Shown: one piece after another, positions 14,101-28,523 of the stretch | Position numbering within the stretch: the stretch's first letter is position 1 | Layout: each line of letters begins with the position of its first letter | Source: Alviniconcha marisindica | Taxonomy: Eukaryota; Mollusca; Gastropoda; Provannidae | Assembly: GCA_018857735.1 (NCBI GenBank) | Contig: JABMCL010003715.1 | Location: 126,001-190,000 of the forward strand | DNA length: 64,000 nucleotides | Direction of reading: 5' to 3' | The notes under the pieces: model-generated | What the model was told of the DNA's origin: nothing | The model's input: only the letters and a program-made list of their open reading frames with translations | The model's database searches: none | Position numbers and translations under genes: made by a program

Positions 14101-17100
14101 TTTCCTCACGGCTGCTGGCCATATGGGGGGAAGCCTGCGAGCCAGGGAGGGTCAGAAACATGTCAACTCCAGTGCCGGGGTTGGAGGGATGGATGTCCTG
14201 CTAAAATGCTCACACGGTGAAAATTCCCCAGAAGTTACAAGAAAACTCTTGCAGTGCAATGCGGCAAGCAAAGTGGGTACCAGTACTATTAGCAACAACT
14301 GAGAATGGCATAAAAAGGAGAAGAGAAAAACATCTGCTGCTCAAAATTTGATGATCTAAGTCTCAGTTCTTGGTTCTGTGTTACAGGTCAATCAATTCTA
14401 TGCGCTAAGTCTCAGTTCTTGGTTCTGTGTTGCAGGTCAATCAATACTAGGCTCTAAGTCTCAGTTCTAGGTTCTACGCATTGCATCACAGGTCAGTCAA
14501 TTCTGGGCTCTAAGTCTCGGTTCTAGGTTGTAAACTCCAGGTCACAGGTCAAAACAATCCTAGGTTCCAGGTGTCAGTCGGTTTCGGTTCTAAGTTCCGT
14601 GTCACAGGTCAAAACAGTTCACGCTGTTAGTCTCAGTTCTTGGTTCTAAGTTCCGGGTCACAGGTCAAACAGTCCTTTCTGTGTCACAAGTCAAAACAAT
14701 CCTCTCTGTGTCACAGGTCAAAACAATCCTCTCTGTGTCAGAGGTCAAAACAATCCTCTCTGTGTCACAGGTCAAAACAAGCCTCTCTGTGTCACAGGTC
14801 AAAACAATCCCTCTGTGTCACAGGTCAAAACAATCCTCTCTGTGTCACAGGTCAAAACAATCCTCTCTGTGTCAGAGGTCAAAACAATCCTCTCTGTGTC
14901 ACAGGTCAAAACAATCCTCTCTGTGTCACAGGTCAAAACAATCCTATCTGTGTCAGAGGTCAAAACAATCCTAGGTTCCAAGCCTTTCTGAACTCTGTCA
15001 CAGGCCAAACACTTCCAGACAAAACAACTGACCTAAAATACTTAAGTGAATCTGCAACATTAACAACAAGAAAAATAAAAACAACAACAACAAATGGTAT
15101 TGGGTGAAGGTGTAAAATTTGTTCCGACAATGAAGAGACGCCCATGCCGCACAGGTGTTTCGTGGAGACTCCACCTACCTTGCCGTGCAGGTGCTCGGCA
15201 CCCATCCCAGGTGGGGGTCGGCCCTGAGCCATGTGAGGGTGGAGCATCTGACCCCCTGACCCCACCATGGCACTGGGGTGGGGCATCCGAGGGTCCATAC
15301 CTCGCGGTGCCGGCCCTGGTGGCATTTCCCTTCCTCTGGGGGACAGCTCCTCACGCTCCGCCTCCTGGCAAACCCAAAAGGACAGCAGTGAGTCAATGAA
15401 AGCGTTGTGCTCGCGCTGTGGACGGATATACTGAGATGCATGACTGGTTTCAAAGGGCCAGTCAACCATGTGTGTGCATGTTCTACACTGGGAAGGGAGT
15501 GGGGTGTTTGCTAGCACAGCTCTAGTAGCAGAGACGGCCGTGCATCTGACCGGTCACAGTGATTATCTGACCAGTCACAGTGATTATCTGACCAGTTACT
15601 GTGATTATCTGACTGGTCACAGTGATTATCTGACTGGTCACAGTGATTATCTGACCAGTTACAGTAATTATCTGACCAGTCACAGTGATTATCTACAGCA
15701 ATTATCTGACCAGTCACAGTGATTATCTGACCGGTCACTGTGATTATCTGACCGGTTACAGTGATTATCTGACCAGTTACTGTGATTATCTGACCGGTTA
15801 CTGTGATTATTTGACCAGTTAGGGATTATCTGACCGGTTGCTGTGATTATCTGACCAGTTACAGTGATTATCTGACCGGTTACAGTGATTATCTGACCGG
15901 TTGCTGTGATTATCTGACTGGTTCCTGTGATTATCTGACCAGTTAGGGATTATCTGACTGGTTGCTGTGATTATCTGACTAGTTACAGTGATCATCTGAC
16001 CGGGTACAGTGATTATCTGACCGGGTACTGTGATTATCTGACCGGTTACAGTGATTATCTGACCAGTTACAGTGATTATCTGACCAGTTACAGTGATTAT
16101 CTGACAGGTTACAGTGATTATCTGACCAGTTACAGTAATTATCTGACAGGTTACAGTGATTATCTGACCGGTAACTGTGATTACCTGACCGGTTACACTT
16201 ACTGTAATTGTCTGACCGGTTACTGTGATTATCTGACCAGTTTCAGTGAATATCTGACCGGTTTCCATGAACCACTTTCAACACCTTACAGGTGTCACAC
16301 TGGTTTGAAAAAATGTCTAGCGCGATCGTGATTACTGACCTTGCGGCGCGGCATCTGCTGGGCAGTGAGGAAGTCGTTCATGAGGGTGGCCCTGGAGCTG
16401 GTCAGCTGGTGGTCACTGGAGTAGCTGCTGCTGGGATAAGGCGAGTAGTACGCAGAGCCCCCTGGGCCCCCGGGGGCGCCACTCTGAGAGGGGTGGGAGG
16501 AGCCACCTTTCTCCACCCCGCTAGGGGCCTGCCGCTCGTAGTAGGACCCTGAGGGGTGGCTGTACCCGCCTTCGTAAACCATGTGACCGCTTCGACCTGG
16601 AGAAGGATGAGAGACTGTGAGGAAAAACGTGCAGGTTGTGTGTTGCATGGGGAAGGGGGGGGGGCACAGTTTTCACAGCATGAACAGTGGTGAATGAAAA
16701 CAAAACAAAGCTGTGCTAGTGGAACAGTTGATGCATGTGCTGTGCAGAAGAAAAAGAAAAAAGAAAATAAAGTCAAGCACAAGCCAGCAACCCCCCCCCC
16801 CCCTCCCCCCCACTAACATCCTACCCACCACCCCCAAAAACACACCCACCCCTGTGTCACTGGCTGTCAAAGTATCAAGGAAATCAGAAATTCATCAAGG
16901 CTGACTGGAACTCCTGACACATGTATCCAGAAGATGAAACGGTAAACACAGGCCTACATTCCCCTTTCTCATACTAGCCCCAGCTCCCCAAACCAGTGAC
17001 ATTTGCTAAGTATCCACAGGAAATCAGAAAAAAATCCACCAGGACCACCTACCTTGGTAGGAAGGGTCCAAGACCATGCGCCCCCCTCCTTCCCCAGGGC

Positions 17101-19461
17101 CCCCGCGGCCCTGCATGGGCGTTCCCTTGGTGATGGAGCCTTCCATTCGGGCCGACTGGGGGGCGGAGGTGGGCGGGGTGTTGGCGGACTGGTGCGGGAG
17201 GGCCTCCATGCGCCGCGCCATGGCGCTCGGGTGGCTGGCCGGGGGGATGACCTGCGGGTGCGACACGGGCGTGCCGTGAGTGATGGAGCCCGGCGGTACC
17301 ATCATGTGACCGTGCTGCCCCATGGCAGCAGCGGAGGCGGCAGCAGCGGCCGCGGCGGAGGAGGAGGAGGAGGAAGAAGGCGGAGAGCGGGACATTTTCG
17401 GCGGCGTCTTGGGCGCCCCGCTGGTGATGAGAGGGGGCGGGGGCGGGATCCTGGCGGCGGGGGAGTGGCGGGCCGCAGGGTCCATGCCGGCGAAGGGGGA
17501 GTTGCTCGGGGGCACGCCCCCGCCTCCCCTGGGGTCTCCCTGGTACATGCTGGGCGACTTGTTGCGGCTGTCCGGGCGGCGGGGGTTCTTCATGGACAGC
17601 GCCTCGGGCTGGGCCACCGAGCTGGAGGAGTGGTGGCAGTGGGCTGGTGGCGGGGCGGCCATCGGGCGGTGCAACGCGCCCCCCTCGGGGCCACCCCGGG
17701 CGTACATGTCGTAGGTGCGAGAGCGGTGGGGGTCGAAGTCATGGGGGTTGCCTTTGTAGCCGTGAACGCCTTTGTCGATCAGGTCGGGCTGTCGACGTGA
17801 CAAGTCCTGAAAGCAAATATGAAACACCACTGTGAAATGGCGGTGGCGAGTCTGATATTGAGTGCTGCACGATGGCTACCCGACAACCCCAGGGTAATAA
17901 ACAGTGACTGCTGTAAACTTTTCTCAACAGGACAAACAGAAAAAAAACGCTTTGGAAAATGTTGAGAGATGACAGGGACTGTCCTGAATGCTGCGACTGT
18001 GCTTTGTGTATTCACACAGCAGCTCAATGGTAGTTCATGCTCCACTGTGAACTGCAACTCTCCAGCTGAGTGTTACATTTGCTGTGTGGTATGCCTTACT
18101 TTCACGGTAACCTGCCTGTACCTCATGCTCCAATGTGAAGACACACTGTGCCGTGCGTATCTGTACTGTGGACAGCAACTCAGTGCTAGCTCATACTCCA
18201 AAGTAAAACTACAACTCTCCAGTGAGTGTTACTTTTGCCGTGTGGTGCACGTTATCTTTACAGTTACAGTATCTCCCCTGTACCTCACACTCCAATGAAC
18301 TAAACTAAACTCCCTGTGCCTCACACTTCAATGAACTATAACTTTCCTGTGCCTCACATTCCAACGAACTACCACTAAACTCCCTGTGCCTCACACTCCA
18401 ACAAACTACAACAAAACTCCCTGTACCTCACACTCCAACAAACTATAACTTTCCTGTGCCTCACACTCCAACAAACTACAACAAAACTCCCTGTACTTCA
18501 CACTCCAACAAACTATAACTTTCCTGTGCCTCACACTCCAATGAACTACCACTAAACTCCCTGTGCCTCACATTCTAACAAACTACACCTAAACTCCCTG
18601 TGCCTCACATTCCAATGAACTACACCTAAACTCCCTGTGCCTCACATTCCAACGAACTACAACTAAACTCCCTGTACCTCACACTCCAACGCACTATAAC
18701 TTTCCTGTGCCTCGCACTCCAATGAACTACAGCCACACTCTGTGTGTGTCACCTTTGCAGTGAACTGCATGTTACCTTTGCAGTGCACTGCACGTTACCT
18801 TTGCAGTACACTGCATAGCAGCATGTTACCTTTGCAGACTGCACATTACCTTTGCAGCAACTCACCTGTACTTCATACTCCCTCCCAGGCAGCCCCCGGG
18901 GGTCTCGCCCCTCCCTCATGTCGTGCAGGTCGCGGGGGTCCCTGGGATCCCCGGAGCGAGGGCGGGAAAAGGGAAGGCCGGCCCGAGGGTCGGTCATGGG
19001 CTCGTGGCGGTCCTTGCGTAGGTCCTGCGGTCCCCCTGGGGTGGGTCCTCCCGGCATCATGGGGTGACGCTGCATCGGGTGCTCTCCAGGACCTAAGAGA
19101 CAGAGAGAGAGAGAGAGCACTGAAATGGGAGAAATATATCTGTGTGTGTGTTGGGGGGAGGAGGGGGGCTAAGTGGGTATTTTTCCATCATCGTTTATTT
19201 ATTTTAGGGAAAGCTGAGGTGAGACCCTAAAACTCGTGAACGAAAGAGAGGGGATGGGCGTAGGAGACGGAAGGACAAGGGAGAGGGAAGAAGAGAGAGA
19301 GCGGAGAGACAGACACAGACAGAGACAGACACAGAGAGAGGGTGAGAGAGAATGTATGTGTGTGAAAGAGAGAGAGAGAGGAGAGACAGACAGACAGACA
19401 GACAGAGAGAGAGAGAGACCCAGACACAGAGGGAGAGAGAGAATGTGTATGTGTGTGTGAA

Positions 19462-19525
<64 letters not shown>

Positions 19526-22368
19526 TCAAACTTGAAAATGTTATTTTACAAGGAGAGGGAGCGAGAGGGAGAGAGAGAGACACACACACACACAGACAGA
19601 GAGAGAATAATAAGACTAATATACTCACGAAGGGAGTGCTGAGGTGAGACCCTGAAACTCATGAATTAGAGAGAGAGAGATGGGATGGGAGGGGCAGCGG
19701 GCGAGACAGAAGGATATGGGGAGAGGAAGAGACAGAGAGAGTGAAAGCGAGAGAGAAAGACTAACAGGACCAATACACTCACGAGGTCTCTCTTGTTCCA
19801 TGTTTGGGGGCTGGTTGAGGTTGCGCTCAATGGCGGAGTGAATGAGGTCACGGACGCAGGACGGAGGCTTGGCGCCTTTCTTGTCCCCCTCCAGCATGCT
19901 CTGGTGGGGCGACATGGTGCGACGTCCGCTGTCCGAGTGAGTGGAGTGGGCACTGGTGGGCGGGAAGAAAAACAGTGCAAAACAGGTCAACCATGTCACA
20001 ATACCCTGGAACAAGTACATGCATGCAGTGAAGTGCAACACATGGTGGCTTAGACAGCGCGACACCACCATCTGCTTCCTCCCACTCTACATGGTGTAAG
20101 GGGTTGGGGGAAGACACTTCACCTGTGTTGAAAAAAGCACGGCTGTCTCGTCAGTAAGAGATGGCTGTCCTTTTTTTCAACGCGTGCACGCTACGTTTCG
20201 AGCTCCTTTGGCTCAAATCAATTCCAGGTGGTTTCTAGGCACTGAGGAAAGTCCATACGCACTCAGCTCCCATCTCTCAAAGGGATAAAATTTTGATTAA
20301 CCCCTCCAACCTGCCAGACACAAATTCTGACCATGACGTCCTTTCTTCTACCCACCCCCCCTTCCCATTTTCACATCTCACAAATGCTAACAAAACATCA
20401 GTGTTGAAATTCAATGTCACACAGTCCTGAAACAGAAATTCTATCAAATACAAAACCACAAAAACAAAAACTATGCAAGCTTCATCACCTTGCAAGGCAA
20501 AATACCCCTCATTGTTCGCTTAGATATCACAAGTCACTGTTATTGTCAGCATACTATACATTACACGCCCAAGGCGTTCACACTTGGTTGGTGGTTATTA
20601 GCAATCGTACATCAACATACCTAGTTTGGTTGCAAAAATGTCAGTAGTACAGAAAGCATACGACTGACAGTCTATGAAGTTTTGAACCACAGACCAAGTG
20701 ATTCCAGTATACCCCCCAGCCCTATCACAGGGGCACGCATGCATGTGTTGAAACCCCATGGAAGTTTTGAACCACAGACCAAGTGATTCCAGTATACCCC
20801 CCACTCTGTTACAAGGGGTATATACCCCATGGACCTACCTGGGGGGCCTGGGTGAGAGGCGTGTGGGGTCTGGCCCCATGCCGGGCAGCAGCTGACCAGG
20901 GGGGTATCCCATCATCCCCATGGGGGGCCCCACCCCCTGGCCTTGCACTCCAGGGGGCAGGTCACGCATGTGCGGCATCTCGCGAATCACCGGAACCTCC
21001 CCACGACTGGATGGTCGACCGCCTGCAACGGGATTTCACACGGTCATCGTCTGAATGGGCATGTCCGAGTGCTGTCATACATAACTTGATATTTTACGCC
21101 CAATCAACCAGTACTGTTATATCAGGGCGATGTTGTACTGATGCTTGTTTGTTAGACTGAATTTATGACCGTTTCTGTGTACTTACGATAACGTTCAATG
21201 CCACAAGTGTGTAATTCTTTTATGAAAGGGTATAGTGTAACAAATGCACTACAGTTATCATTATTACTTAATTTCATGGTTGAAGATGTTGACGGCGATG
21301 ATGATTTTGCAAAGCACAGCTGTATTATACAAGTCTGCACAGAAGCACAAGTCACCACTGATTTCAAACGATGCACTGTCAGCAGAGCTTATGCACCTGG
21401 TCTCTGCTCGTGTGTCAGGTAAGAGTTAATTACCAAAGGTGATTTAAGTCTTTGCTGTGGTGTTTGCCTGACACCTTTCCAGTGCTCACCGAGCACATGT
21501 TGATTCTGCTGATGCCAAAGGCAAAGCAAAATGTGTCCAATCCAACAATCAAAATGTGTCCAATCCAACAATCAAAATGTGTCCAATCCAACAATCAATC
21601 CACCATTCACTCACCTCCGGGCACAGGGCTGGCGCTGATCGACGTCATGGATGATATCGAGGAAGGAGGCCGGAACGCCGGCTGACCTTGAACTCTGGGG
21701 TCAGCGATGAGGTCAGGGCGACCGAGCGGTGGTCCCTGCATGTGGCGGGCGCTGGGCGAGGGTCCGCGGCTCATGGACAGGCCGGGGGGCACCCCAGAGT
21801 ACAGGCCTCCACTTCCCACGCTGACCGACACGGGCCCACTGCACAGAGAATAAGGACCAGACCTGTTGGCTGCTGTTTCTCTCCTGTCTGTTGTGTTCAG
21901 AGCGGCATTCAAGACAAGAGAGACCTTTGTCCGTTTCACTGGAAGGTTTTCTTTCTCGTGCATGCGGTACCATTTGTTCCGTTATTCTTTTTCTTTTTTT
22001 TCTTCCTTCCCTTCTTTAAAACTTTCAAAAGTTCCCTAGGAATCCAAGAAGGGTAAGCAAAAGACAAACGTGTGAATGCACACGAGCACATGCAAACTCT
22101 CTCACTCCCTTTCTCTCTCATAGGCATACCCAACCTACACACACACACACAAACTATCTCTCCTGCTCATACACCTCCCCCACCCCAAACTCTTGCTCAT
22201 ACATCCCCCCCCCCACACACACACACACACACAGACACATGTGCACCACACGCACAGTTTCTGCACTTCTCTACTCATTCTTCACACCTTTCTTTCAACG
22301 ATCCTGCACAGCTCTTAACCAAACACTGAGGATAAAGGTGCCCCCAAAATAAACAATAAACCGCTGGT

Positions 22369-22433
<65 letters not shown>

Positions 22434-22917
22434 AACATGCCCATGATCAAGCCTCACCTGGAGCTGGAAACTGGAGGGGCAGAGGAGTCCATGTGCGAGG
22501 GAGCAGCGGCAATCACAGTGGCAGCAGTGGTGGTGGTGGTGGTGGTGATGGTGGATGCCGCAGTGGCTGAGGAGCCCGGTGGACCCTCATCAGCGCTCAT
22601 GGTGGCGGAGCTGTCGTTGTCGATGCTGCGCAGACTGCCCTGCGAGGCGGAGAGCGGCTTGTTGGAGGCTAGCGAGGCGGATGGAGGGAGGCCTGAGGCT
22701 CCCGGGGTGGTGTTGTCCGCCTCCCTGTCACGCACCGCCAGGGAGCTCTGGGGCATCTCTCCTTGTTGAGCATCTGCCGAAAGATGGTCTGTCAGTTAAG
22801 CTACTGGATTTTAACGTTCTGTCAATTGCGCAGGGTGCCCTCAAAGCAAGTCAAGCATTTAAAACTGTTCTCCGTGAGAGACACACCGCCACCACCCTAC
22901 GGCAACACCCCATCCCG

Positions 22918-22997
<80 letters not shown>

Positions 22998-25900
22998 CAT
23001 GAAAAATACCCCCACTGCTTTTGAGAAGAGAGAAAACTATTCATGCACACTGCTTCAGCAAGGTCAACAATCTTCCTTACCTCACCAGTGTGATGCAGAG
23101 GTCACCACAGCCTCTGGCTATATAACTAACAAAGCAAGCAGACGTATCCCTTTTATGTATTCTAAAACGGACTACAGGGAGTCACTGCAAGTCATCTGAC
23201 ATCAGAAAATGTGATGGCACAAAGTAGTCTGAAATCCACCCAAATCCCTTTTTAACCCACTTCTTAACTCACAATGACATCAAGATTATATACACTAAAA
23301 CCCAAACCACCCCCCCCCCCCACCATCCAAGAACAACAACACCACCAAAAAACAAAACAAACAAAAAGAGAGAGAGGAAAAAAAGAAAAAAGGAGAAGCA
23401 AAAAAAGTTCCATTTCAGTCCTTTGCTACAAGCCTGCCATCCATGACCCAAAAGCCTCCTTTTTTTCTTTCTTTCTCAGCGGCAAAAGCAACATACAAAA
23501 GCTCCAACAGACTTAGATGAATGCATCTGTTTTTTGCTCACGCATAAAGCAACAAGCAGTGACTGCTTCAATCATCACTACAGATCAAGGGGCGTCCATT
23601 CTGACCTTCTTCTTCCTGCATCATTGTGGGGCTGGGGGCGCTGGCAGTGTCAGAATCATCCCCGTCCCCGTTGTCTTCCTCGCTGCTGCTGACGTCGTCC
23701 TCCCCGTCGGATGCGGCCGTGGCTGTCGAGGCCATGCTCTCACACGTCGAAGTGGTGCGGCGATCCGACTGAAACCCCAAGAACCTTTTCACGTGAATTA
23801 ACCTTCTCCCCCCCTTCCCCCTTTCCAACATGAAATGTGGGATTCATGGGTGAAAGTTTTATGTTCTGAAAGTACAGATTTTTTTTTATAACTTGGCACG
23901 ACCCGCAAGCGCTGTCGGAGCCTTTCACTGGGACGCAAAGTCTGATGAAAAAATGAAGAAGAAAAAAAGAGAGAAAAAAAAAAAAAGGAAAGAAATTACA
24001 GCCTACATTTCATTAAAACTGTTTAATTGTGTGGTGTGCTTGTAAACAAACATGCTTTCAACAATGTAAAACTTTTTCCTTTTCCAAATTTGAATTTCAA
24101 TTCCAAAACACTGAAACTGGGTACTCAGCAGTTCCCCAACACCGATCTGATGATAACTAGTGAGCAACTTTCACCCATGGAAACTCACCTTCAAGGCAGT
24201 GAGAGAGGTTTGTGCTGCCACCCAAGATTGAACCCTGGTCTGCTGCATGTTTGAACAAAGTGGTAACCATTACACCACTGCTGCCTCTCAGGTTATTAAA
24301 AAAAAAAGAAAAAAAGAAAAAGAAGAAGAAAAAGAAAAGAAGAAAGAGTAAAAAAGAAAAGAAAAAAACTGTACTAACTGCTGGAGCCGGTCCTTTTAGA
24401 TCAAATGCAAGCAGGAAAAAGTGAGAGTTCAGAACTCTGCAATCACACCTTATTCAAACACAGAAACGGGTAACAACACCGCACACAAAATCCATGAGAC
24501 AGGGGGCCTAGTCTGCACTGCAGGAGCCAAACGAAAAGCTCACAGTGAGCAAAGGAAAGGGACAGGGAACCAACCCAGCCAATCACTTCCATTGTGGGGT
24601 TTTCAAGGTGGCTTTAGAAATGAGATCGAGTGTGGCTGTGGAAAGTTGGGGCCTTCAGCAGCTGCTGCTCTACCACTCTGCATGCATGTCAATCCATTGC
24701 ACACCCACCCTTCTTTCACCCCACCACCCAGGCGTGTATGCACAGAAACTACAGACCCCCACCCTTCTTTCACACCCAACCCCCCACCACCCAGGCATGC
24801 ATGCACAGACTAGAGACCCCCACCCTTCTTTCACACCCAACCCCCCACCACCCAGGCGTGTATGCACAGAGACTAGAGACCCCCACCCTTCTTTCACCCC
24901 CCCCCCCCCCACCCAGGCGTGCATGTACAGAAACTAGAGACCCCAACCTTCTTTCACCCCCCCCCCACCACCCACCCACCCAGGCGTGTATGTACAGAAA
25001 CTAGAGACCCCCACCCTTCTTTCACACCCAAACCCCCCACCACCCAGGCGTGTATGCACAGAGACTAGAGACCCCCACCCTTCTTTCACACCCAACCGCC
25101 CCCCTCCCCCCCACCACACAGGCATACATGCACAGAAACTAGAGACCCCCACCCTTCTTTCACCCCCCCCGCCCCCCTCCACCCACCTAGGCGTGCACTA
25201 CAGAAACTAGAGACCCCCATCCTTCTTTCACACCCAACCCCCCACCACCCAGGCATGCATGCACAGAAACAAGAGACCACCACCCTTCTTTCACACCCAA
25301 CCGCCCCCTCCCCCCCACCACACAGGCATACATGCACAGAAACTAGAGACCCCCCCCCCCCACCTAGGCGTGCATGTACAGAAACTAGAGACCCCCACCC
25401 TTCTTTCACACCCAACCCCCCACCACCTAGGCATGCATGCACAAAGACTAAGACACGCTATGCCACTCACCTTTTCCTTGTGTTCCTGCAGGATGGCCTC
25501 CAGGTTGAGCTTCTTCTTGTAGTTGAAGTAGAAGTTCTTGCACTGGGCCTCCGTCTTGGTGCCCACGGCATTGGCAATGGCCGACCAGTCGCGACCATGC
25601 TCCAGCAGTCCTGACAAAGACGTAAGTAAGTAAGTAAACTGATGTTTTACGCCCAGTCAACCCTGACAAAGACAGCAGCACAAAAAACATATATTAGAAC
25701 AGCTAGGTCCTCTTAACAGTCATACTAATGCCAATGACAATTCAGTCATCCTGAAGTTGTGTGTGGGGGGTTGGGGGGTGATCTGGACTACCCTCAATAC
25801 ATCGGCAGCCTATACATCATATATCCATGAAAAGAAAAGTGGCATTCTTCTCCCCTTTGTGCTACACAAAGCGATCAATTCAAATGCAGAGGAAGGACAA

Positions 25901-28492
25901 AGCAAGCAAACCAACCTTGTTTAGCCACCTCCATCTCTTCCTCGGTCCAGCGGGAAGTTTCAATGGCATCCTGGCTGGACATGCCAGCTGCAACACACAA
26001 ACCTGCTTTACAGCAACCACCGTCTCCACTGCTGTGGTCCAGCAGAAAGCGTCACTGGCACCTTGGCCGGCCACAGACCGTTCACTAATCAGCTAGGTCA
26101 CGGTGGGTCATGAGACTGAAAACGAGGCTGATGCACGCCAAAAATGGCGAGAGAGAGAGAGTGTGGGGACATTCTGTCCTCTGTATCGTAGCCTACGTGT
26201 CTAAGCCTTGTTTTCAGTCCCGTTTACCTTAGTGATCCTACCTCATGAATATGCCTTGGGAATGGCCCGCTGGACTGACGCTGTAACAAACAAACCTTGT
26301 TTAGCCACCTCTGTTACCTTCTCAGATCAGTTGGGGGGGGGGGGGGGGGGGGGGGGTCTCACTGGCCGGGAGTGGGGAGAGGGGGGGGGGGGGGGGGGGG
26401 AGAAGGAGGTGGGTGAGGGGGGCTGCAACAAGCCAAGCAAAATGTCACTCAAAGCAAAAGGAAACAGAGCAAGGATTGTCACCTTGGGCAGCCAGGTATT
26501 CCCTGTGTTGTGTTGTGCCCTGTTACAGCAAAACACCATCAAAGCGCACCCATTATAAAAACAATATTTGAAAAAATAATAATTTAAAAAAAATGAAAAA
26601 ATAAAAATAAAAATAAATCTTAACTCTCACCTGGGCACCAAGTTGGATCGCAAAAAGTTCAGATGAAGAAAAGCCAGACCCTAAAAACTATCCCTAAAAT
26701 GTTCAAACCAAACTGGCAACTCTGACCCTGAAAAAGCAATGTGAATGACGGATTTTGGTTTGGATGGCCAGCTGGGGGAGGACTCGACTGAGCCAGCTTG
26801 GCTGGCCAGACTAACAGTACTGACCACGCGATTACATTCATCCCCATCAAAAACAGCAACAACAGCAACAAAGTGTCACACCACACACAACTAACGCTCA
26901 CTTAAACCAGCAGTTAACTCACCATCTCCACTATGCGGTACTGGACGAATGAGGGGTTCGTTGGTTTGTGGATGATTTCCCAGACTCCGCGCGATGCGGT
27001 TAAAGCAGCCCGAGCAACACTTCGTAATATCCTCTGTCAACCCTTTCAAACAAACATATCCACACCATGCCGTCACTCTTTCTGAGGGCCTGTATCTGAG
27101 CAGGTTCAGTTGCTGTATTTTAAGAAGCAGAAAACATCAAGACAAAGGGACAAACAAACAAACAAACAAACAAACAAAACAAGAGCGAACACCCCTCAAC
27201 TGACTCACGTTCAAAGCAATGGGAATACAACTTACCATGTTAGTTACAGTTTGTGCTGAGGTGACCCTGTGCAGTTGATAAATGTTAAAATCCGAGAACT
27301 AACCTTTAGGTTCCCCTGTGGGCAAGATTAAACCTGGTATGTAGTGGTAAAGGATAATGAAAGCTGACTAGAACTGAAGTTATATGAAGTTTTAAAGGTT
27401 TCACTTGATGAAATGACCAAATCTGAGATAATACACACCACTAATTAAGCTAAAATGTATAAAGAGGATTTGGAAAAAATGAAGGTGAACTGACATGACA
27501 AAGTGGGAAGAGAACTGATTACTGTCACTGGCAAAATGACTGCGTAACACAATTTAAATTATTTTTTTTGGTAAAAGAGGGTCTAAGAAACCACCACTGT
27601 TGAAGTTTTAAAATGCATTAAACTGTCTCCACTGAGTAAATGCCATGCTCACACAAAAAAAAAGCTGTCTGTAGATGTTCTTGTACATTATCATGATACA
27701 ACAATCATGCAAAATTTGAAGTCAAATGGACCACAACTTACTGAGAAAACAAGTACAATTCGTGTTTCTTGCCACAAACACCAGTCAGCAGTGTGATTAA
27801 AAAATATTTTTTTTAAAGTATGTTTATAGGTCCTAACTGTTACCTATGACTGTGTGGACATGAAACAGAGAGTTTTTTTGTTTTTTTTTGTCTCGTTTTG
27901 TTCTCTCTGACACTGGTCAATTTCACATCAAATGAAATAAACACCCAATCCACATATACCCACAACACATCAGTCCGAAAGCAGCAATCTGCAAGGCAAA
28001 ACTGGAAACACATTTTCAACTTTCTGTTTCTAACCTCACTGTGATCCTAGAGATGGGTCAAAGTCACTAAATTTAAAACACATTTTTAACTTTGTTTCTA
28101 ACCTGTGACCCTAGAGATGGGCCAGTCACTAAATTAAAAAAATATTTTAAACTTTCTGTTTCTAATTTTGCTGTGATCCTAGAGATGGGTCAAAGTCACT
28201 AAATTTAAAACACATCTTCAACTTTCTGTTTCTAACCTCACTGTAATCTCAACCCAAAGCTTCTCAACCACCTCTATTAATCCCACCCCCTCCCCCTCTT
28301 ATAACTCTTCATTAAGTTTTTATGCATTTGAACATACATACATTACATACACCAAGCACACACATAAATACAAAGCTAATACGAACAGACTAACCCCATT
28401 AGTAAGCCTATATAATAGTGTTGAAGAAGCAAATGAACAAACAAAAAACAAAACAAAAATTAATCTGTTATTCCCCCACCCCTCTTCTTTTA

Positions 28493-28523
<31 letters not shown>

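Noticed and set aside
15819..16268. 149-codon open frame of ITVTGQI-type repeats
   Set aside because: Produced by a 21-bp intronic minisatellite whose period is a multiple of three.
15540..16270. Regular direct repeats resembling a CRISPR array
   Set aside because: The 21-bp units are contiguous with no unique spacers, and the host gene is animal with introns.
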